From positions 7,252-71,251 of the forward strand of contig DAOSPF010000008.1 of the NCBI GenBank assembly GCA_035374585.1: 64,000 bases of DNA, given 5' to 3'. Both the position numbers and the translations under genes were made by a program. The notes under the pieces were generated by a model. The model did no database searches and was not told the origin of the DNA. It saw only the letters and a list, made by a program, of their open reading frames with translations. Positions 62,218 to 64,000 of the stretch are shown piece by piece; within the stretch, counting starts at the first letter, position 1; each line of letters opens with the position of its first letter. The stretch is from JAKPQD01 sp029572965. GTDB lineage: Bacteria > Bacteroidota > Bacteroidia > Bacteroidales > DTGW01.

Positions 62218-63317
62218 TGCTATACTTATTGTACATATCATCGGCCTTCATTGCTTTGCAACTGTTCAACGTGTTGCTCAATTTTTTATTCCGTCAAAAG
62301 ATTGAAAACACTGACAGGCAGAACTCCTGCATGCTGTCGGTGCTTATCCCTGCCCGCAACGAAGAAGCCAACATAGGGCAACTTCTCGAAAAGTTGCACA
62401 ACATGAAAAACGAGCACGTTGAAATTATCGTGTGCGATGACCATTCGGAGGACAAAACTATTCAGATAGCCCGCGAATATTGTAAAAAAGACCCCCGGAT
62501 ACAGTTAATGCTTTCTGATACGTTACCTACAGGCTGGTTAGGCAAAAATCACGCCTGTTTTCAGCTGGCGCAGAAAGCACGTGGCAACTACTTCCTTTTT
62601 GTTGATGCAGATGTTAGGCTGCATGGCAATATCCTGGCCGATGCAGTTTCGTACATGAAAAAACACCGGTTGGGGCTGCTTTCGGTATTTCCCAAACAAA
62701 TACAACAGACCATAGGCGAAAAAGCGAGTGTCCCCATCATGAACTATATTTTATTGACCCTGCTGCCATTAATATTTGTAAGGGTTTCGCCATTTAAGTC
62801 GCACGCAGCAGCCAACGGGCAGTTTATGCTGTTTGATGCCGAAACGTACAAAAAGTTTCAGCCTCATGAACAATTCAAAAAGTCTGCGGTTGAAGATATT
62901 GAAATAGCCAGGTTTTTCAAACATCATAAAATAAAAACCGCATGTCTTACTGGCGAAACACGTATAGAGTGCCGAATGTACACCTCCTATCAGGAAGCGT
63001 TGAATGGTTTTTCAAAAAATATCTTTATGTTTTTTGGCAATATCCCTGTGTTGGCTTTCATTTTCTGGACATGTGCCGCCTTAGGATTTTTGCCATTTGT
63101 AATGCCCGGGCAGCAACTGCTTGCAGAATACCTTATTGCAATAGTGCTGATACAGGTGCTTTATGCTGCAAGTTGCAAACAACCTGTTTTTTACACCCTG
63201 CTGCTTTTCCCGGTTCACCTTGCTTTTATGTTAGAGATGATGGTAAAAGCGCTGATAGTTAAATACAACAAAAAATACGTATGGAAAGGAAGAAATATAT
63301 ACAAATTGCATTCATAA
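62217..63317 (+). CDS. Membrane GT2 glycosyltransferase (CruC/CruG/CrtQ-like)
   Basis: The 366-residue protein has an N-terminal helix (~2-24), a GT-A catalytic domain (VLIPARNEEANIGQLLEKL, VCDDHSEDKT, FVDADVRLHGN with DxD, and GWLGKNHACFQLA), and C-terminal helices (~275-350). This resembles carotenoid glycosyltransferases such as CrtQ and the CruC/CruG group. Position after crtB, cruF-like and acyltransferase genes supports transfer of a sugar to a hydroxylated carotenoid end. Its start overlaps the acyltransferase stop by one base. Confidence 0.85.
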   Translation: MLYLLYISSAFIALQLFNVLLNFLFRQKIENTDRQNSCMLSVLIPARNEEANIGQLLEKLHNMKNEHVEIIVCDDHSEDKTIQIAREYCKKDPRIQLMLSDTLPTGWLGKNHACFQLAQKARGNYFLFVDADVRLHGNILADAVSYMKKHRLGLLSVFPKQIQQTIGEKASVPIMNYILLTLLPLIFVRVSPFKSHAAANGQFMLFDAETYKKFQPHEQFKKSAVEDIEIARFFKHHKIKTACLTGETRIECRMYTSYQEALNGFSKNIFMFFGNIPVLAFIFWTCAALGFLPFVMPGQQLLAEYLIAIVLIQVLYAASCKQPVFYTLLLFPVHLAFMLEMMVKALIVKYNKKYVWKGRNIYKLHS

Positions 63318-64000
63318 GTTTATTGCTTTACCCGCTATCAGGGCAAAACAACCATACCATTTATCATGCTTTTGCTGCAGGAAACATGAAAAAGTGGAAA
63401 ACAGCCATGGACTCGATTGAGGCTATAACACACAAAAGCAACAAAGAGCTGCTGGATTTGCTCAATTATCAATATGGCTACATTGCCTTTAACCTGGGCA
63501 AAAAAAACGCCCAGGAAGCAGACAAATACATGATAAAGGCATACACCGACCTTAAACTTCTGGAAAAGAACAAATACAACCTGCCAGTGTTATATGCATA
63601 TAAGGCAGCGCTAACAGGCTTTGAGATTGGCTTACACCCCTACAAAGCCCCTTTTATTGGCCCAAAAAGCATTGAATATGCTAAGATATCCGTAAAACTT
63701 GACTCTGCCAATGCAATGGGATATATACAGCTGGGCAATATTGCCTATTACATGCCTTCTATGTTTGGCGGTTCAAAGGCTGAAGCTTTAATCTATTATC
63801 TTAAAGCATTGTCTATCAGTGAAAAGAAAATAGAGTGCAAAAACCACAACTGGAACTATTTGAACCTTTTAAGTATCATCATCAAGGCCCACATGGACTT
63901 AGGACAATATCACCATGCTGAAACATATTGCAAAAAGGCGTTGGCTGTTGAACCCGGTTTCGATTGGGTCAAAAACAACCTTTATCCCCAAGTTTTAAAA
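63281..64000 (+). CDS. Secreted TPR-like protein (3' end outside window)
   Basis: The frame runs from the ATG at 63281 to the window end (240 codons) without a stop and overlaps the GT2 gene by 37 bases. It begins MERKKYIQIAFISLLLYPLSGQ, a signal peptide with a likely cleavage after LSGQ. The body is helical with repeat-like stretches such as NYQYGYIAFNLGKKNAQEAD, SAEALIYYLKALSI-like KAEALIYYLKALSI and AETYCKKALAVEPGFDWVK, which is a TPR unit. It is probably a periplasmic or surface protein of the carotenoid cassette. Function is unknown. Confidence 0.75.
   Translation, partial: MERKKYIQIAFISLLLYPLSGQNNHTIYHAFAAGNMKKWKTAMDSIEAITHKSNKELLDLLNYQYGYIAFNLGKKNAQEADKYMIKAYTDLKLLEKNKYNLPVLYAYKAALTGFEIGLHPYKAPFIGPKSIEYAKISVKLDSANAMGYIQLGNIAYYMPSMFGGSKAEALIYYLKALSISEKKIECKNHNWNYLNLLSIIIKAHMDLGQYHHAETYCKKALAVEPGFDWVKNNLYPQVLK

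Noticed and set aside
1..64000. tRNA, rRNA, CRISPR arrays, prophage genes, replication origin
   Set aside because: I looked for cloverleaf stems with CCA-like ends, regular spaced repeats, and phage or replication genes and saw none.

Overview
The window is an AT-rich draft segment of a chromosome from the phylum Bacteroidota, probably an anaerobic or facultative member of Bacteroidia or a relative. Four things support this. Several promoters carry the phylum-specific -7 box TAnnTTTG instead of a sigma-70 -10 box, and start sites lack purine-rich Shine-Dalgarno runs. Phylum-typical families are present: DUF4290, DUF5606, a SusC-like TonB receptor next to a DUF4249 lipoprotein, fused SecDF, DapL, and a type IX secretion C-terminal domain. 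MurA has Asp in place of the catalytic Cys. A full pyruvate:ferredoxin oxidoreductase points to anaerobic pyruvate metabolism.

Layout. 1-4.4 kb: end of a sensor kinase, then nifJ. 4.4-8.6 kb: a membrane protein, a secreted modular CE15 glucuronoyl esterase split by a one-base frameshift, and a LysE-type exporter. 8.6-14.3 kb: manA, engB, prs, rplY, pth, a frameshifted outer-membrane barrel gene and trxA. 14.4-21.2 kb: dnaE (reverse), then dapL, a GT4 glycosyltransferase and a polysaccharide deacetylase. 21.3-22.4 kb: an IS110 remnant and a gene-poor scar rich in hairpins. 22.4-26.6 kb: rsfS-ftsH-DUF2007-cdsA-psd, a tightly packed operon. 26.9-34.3 kb: DUF4290, murA, rplI/rpsR/rpsF (reverse), a PgpH-like HD phosphohydrolase, an NlpC/P60 peptidase and a hexose-phosphate mutarotase. 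34.6-36.5 kb: a two-gene restriction-modification system (MjaI-like endonuclease and a methyltransferase fused to a degenerate SNase fold). 36.8-46.1 kb: a TonB receptor, mltG, nadE, a PorT-like barrel, a CapA-like protein, a single-domain response regulator and rlmD. 46.1-46.3 kb: an artificial 100-N gap. 46.5-53.3 kb: a GT2 enzyme, secDF, two CDGSH iron-sulfur proteins, sucC and a SpoU methyltransferase. 53.3-59.1 kb: TonB receptor plus DUF4249 lipoprotein, ruvX, def, a Sua5/YciO protein and DUF5606. 60.1-64.0 kb: a carotenoid cassette (phytoene synthase, CruF-like protein, acyltransferase, GT2, TPR protein) that runs off the window.

The most notable points are the restriction-modification cassette together with strong apparent depletion of CTAG, its predicted target; a five-copy intergenic repeat family with the core ATRAAACGAGCATG; the carotenoid glycoside-ester tailoring cassette, whose phytoene synthase has an in-frame stop at codon 6; and an assembly gap flanked by identical 55-mers. 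Three frameshifts lie in or beside homopolymer runs, so some apparent pseudogenes may be sequencing errors. I saw no tRNA, rRNA, CRISPR array, prophage or replication origin. I cannot point to a clearly new multi-gene system. The best candidates for undescribed biology are the repeat family, the SNase-like fusion on the methyltransferase, and the DUF2007 gene between ftsH and cdsA.
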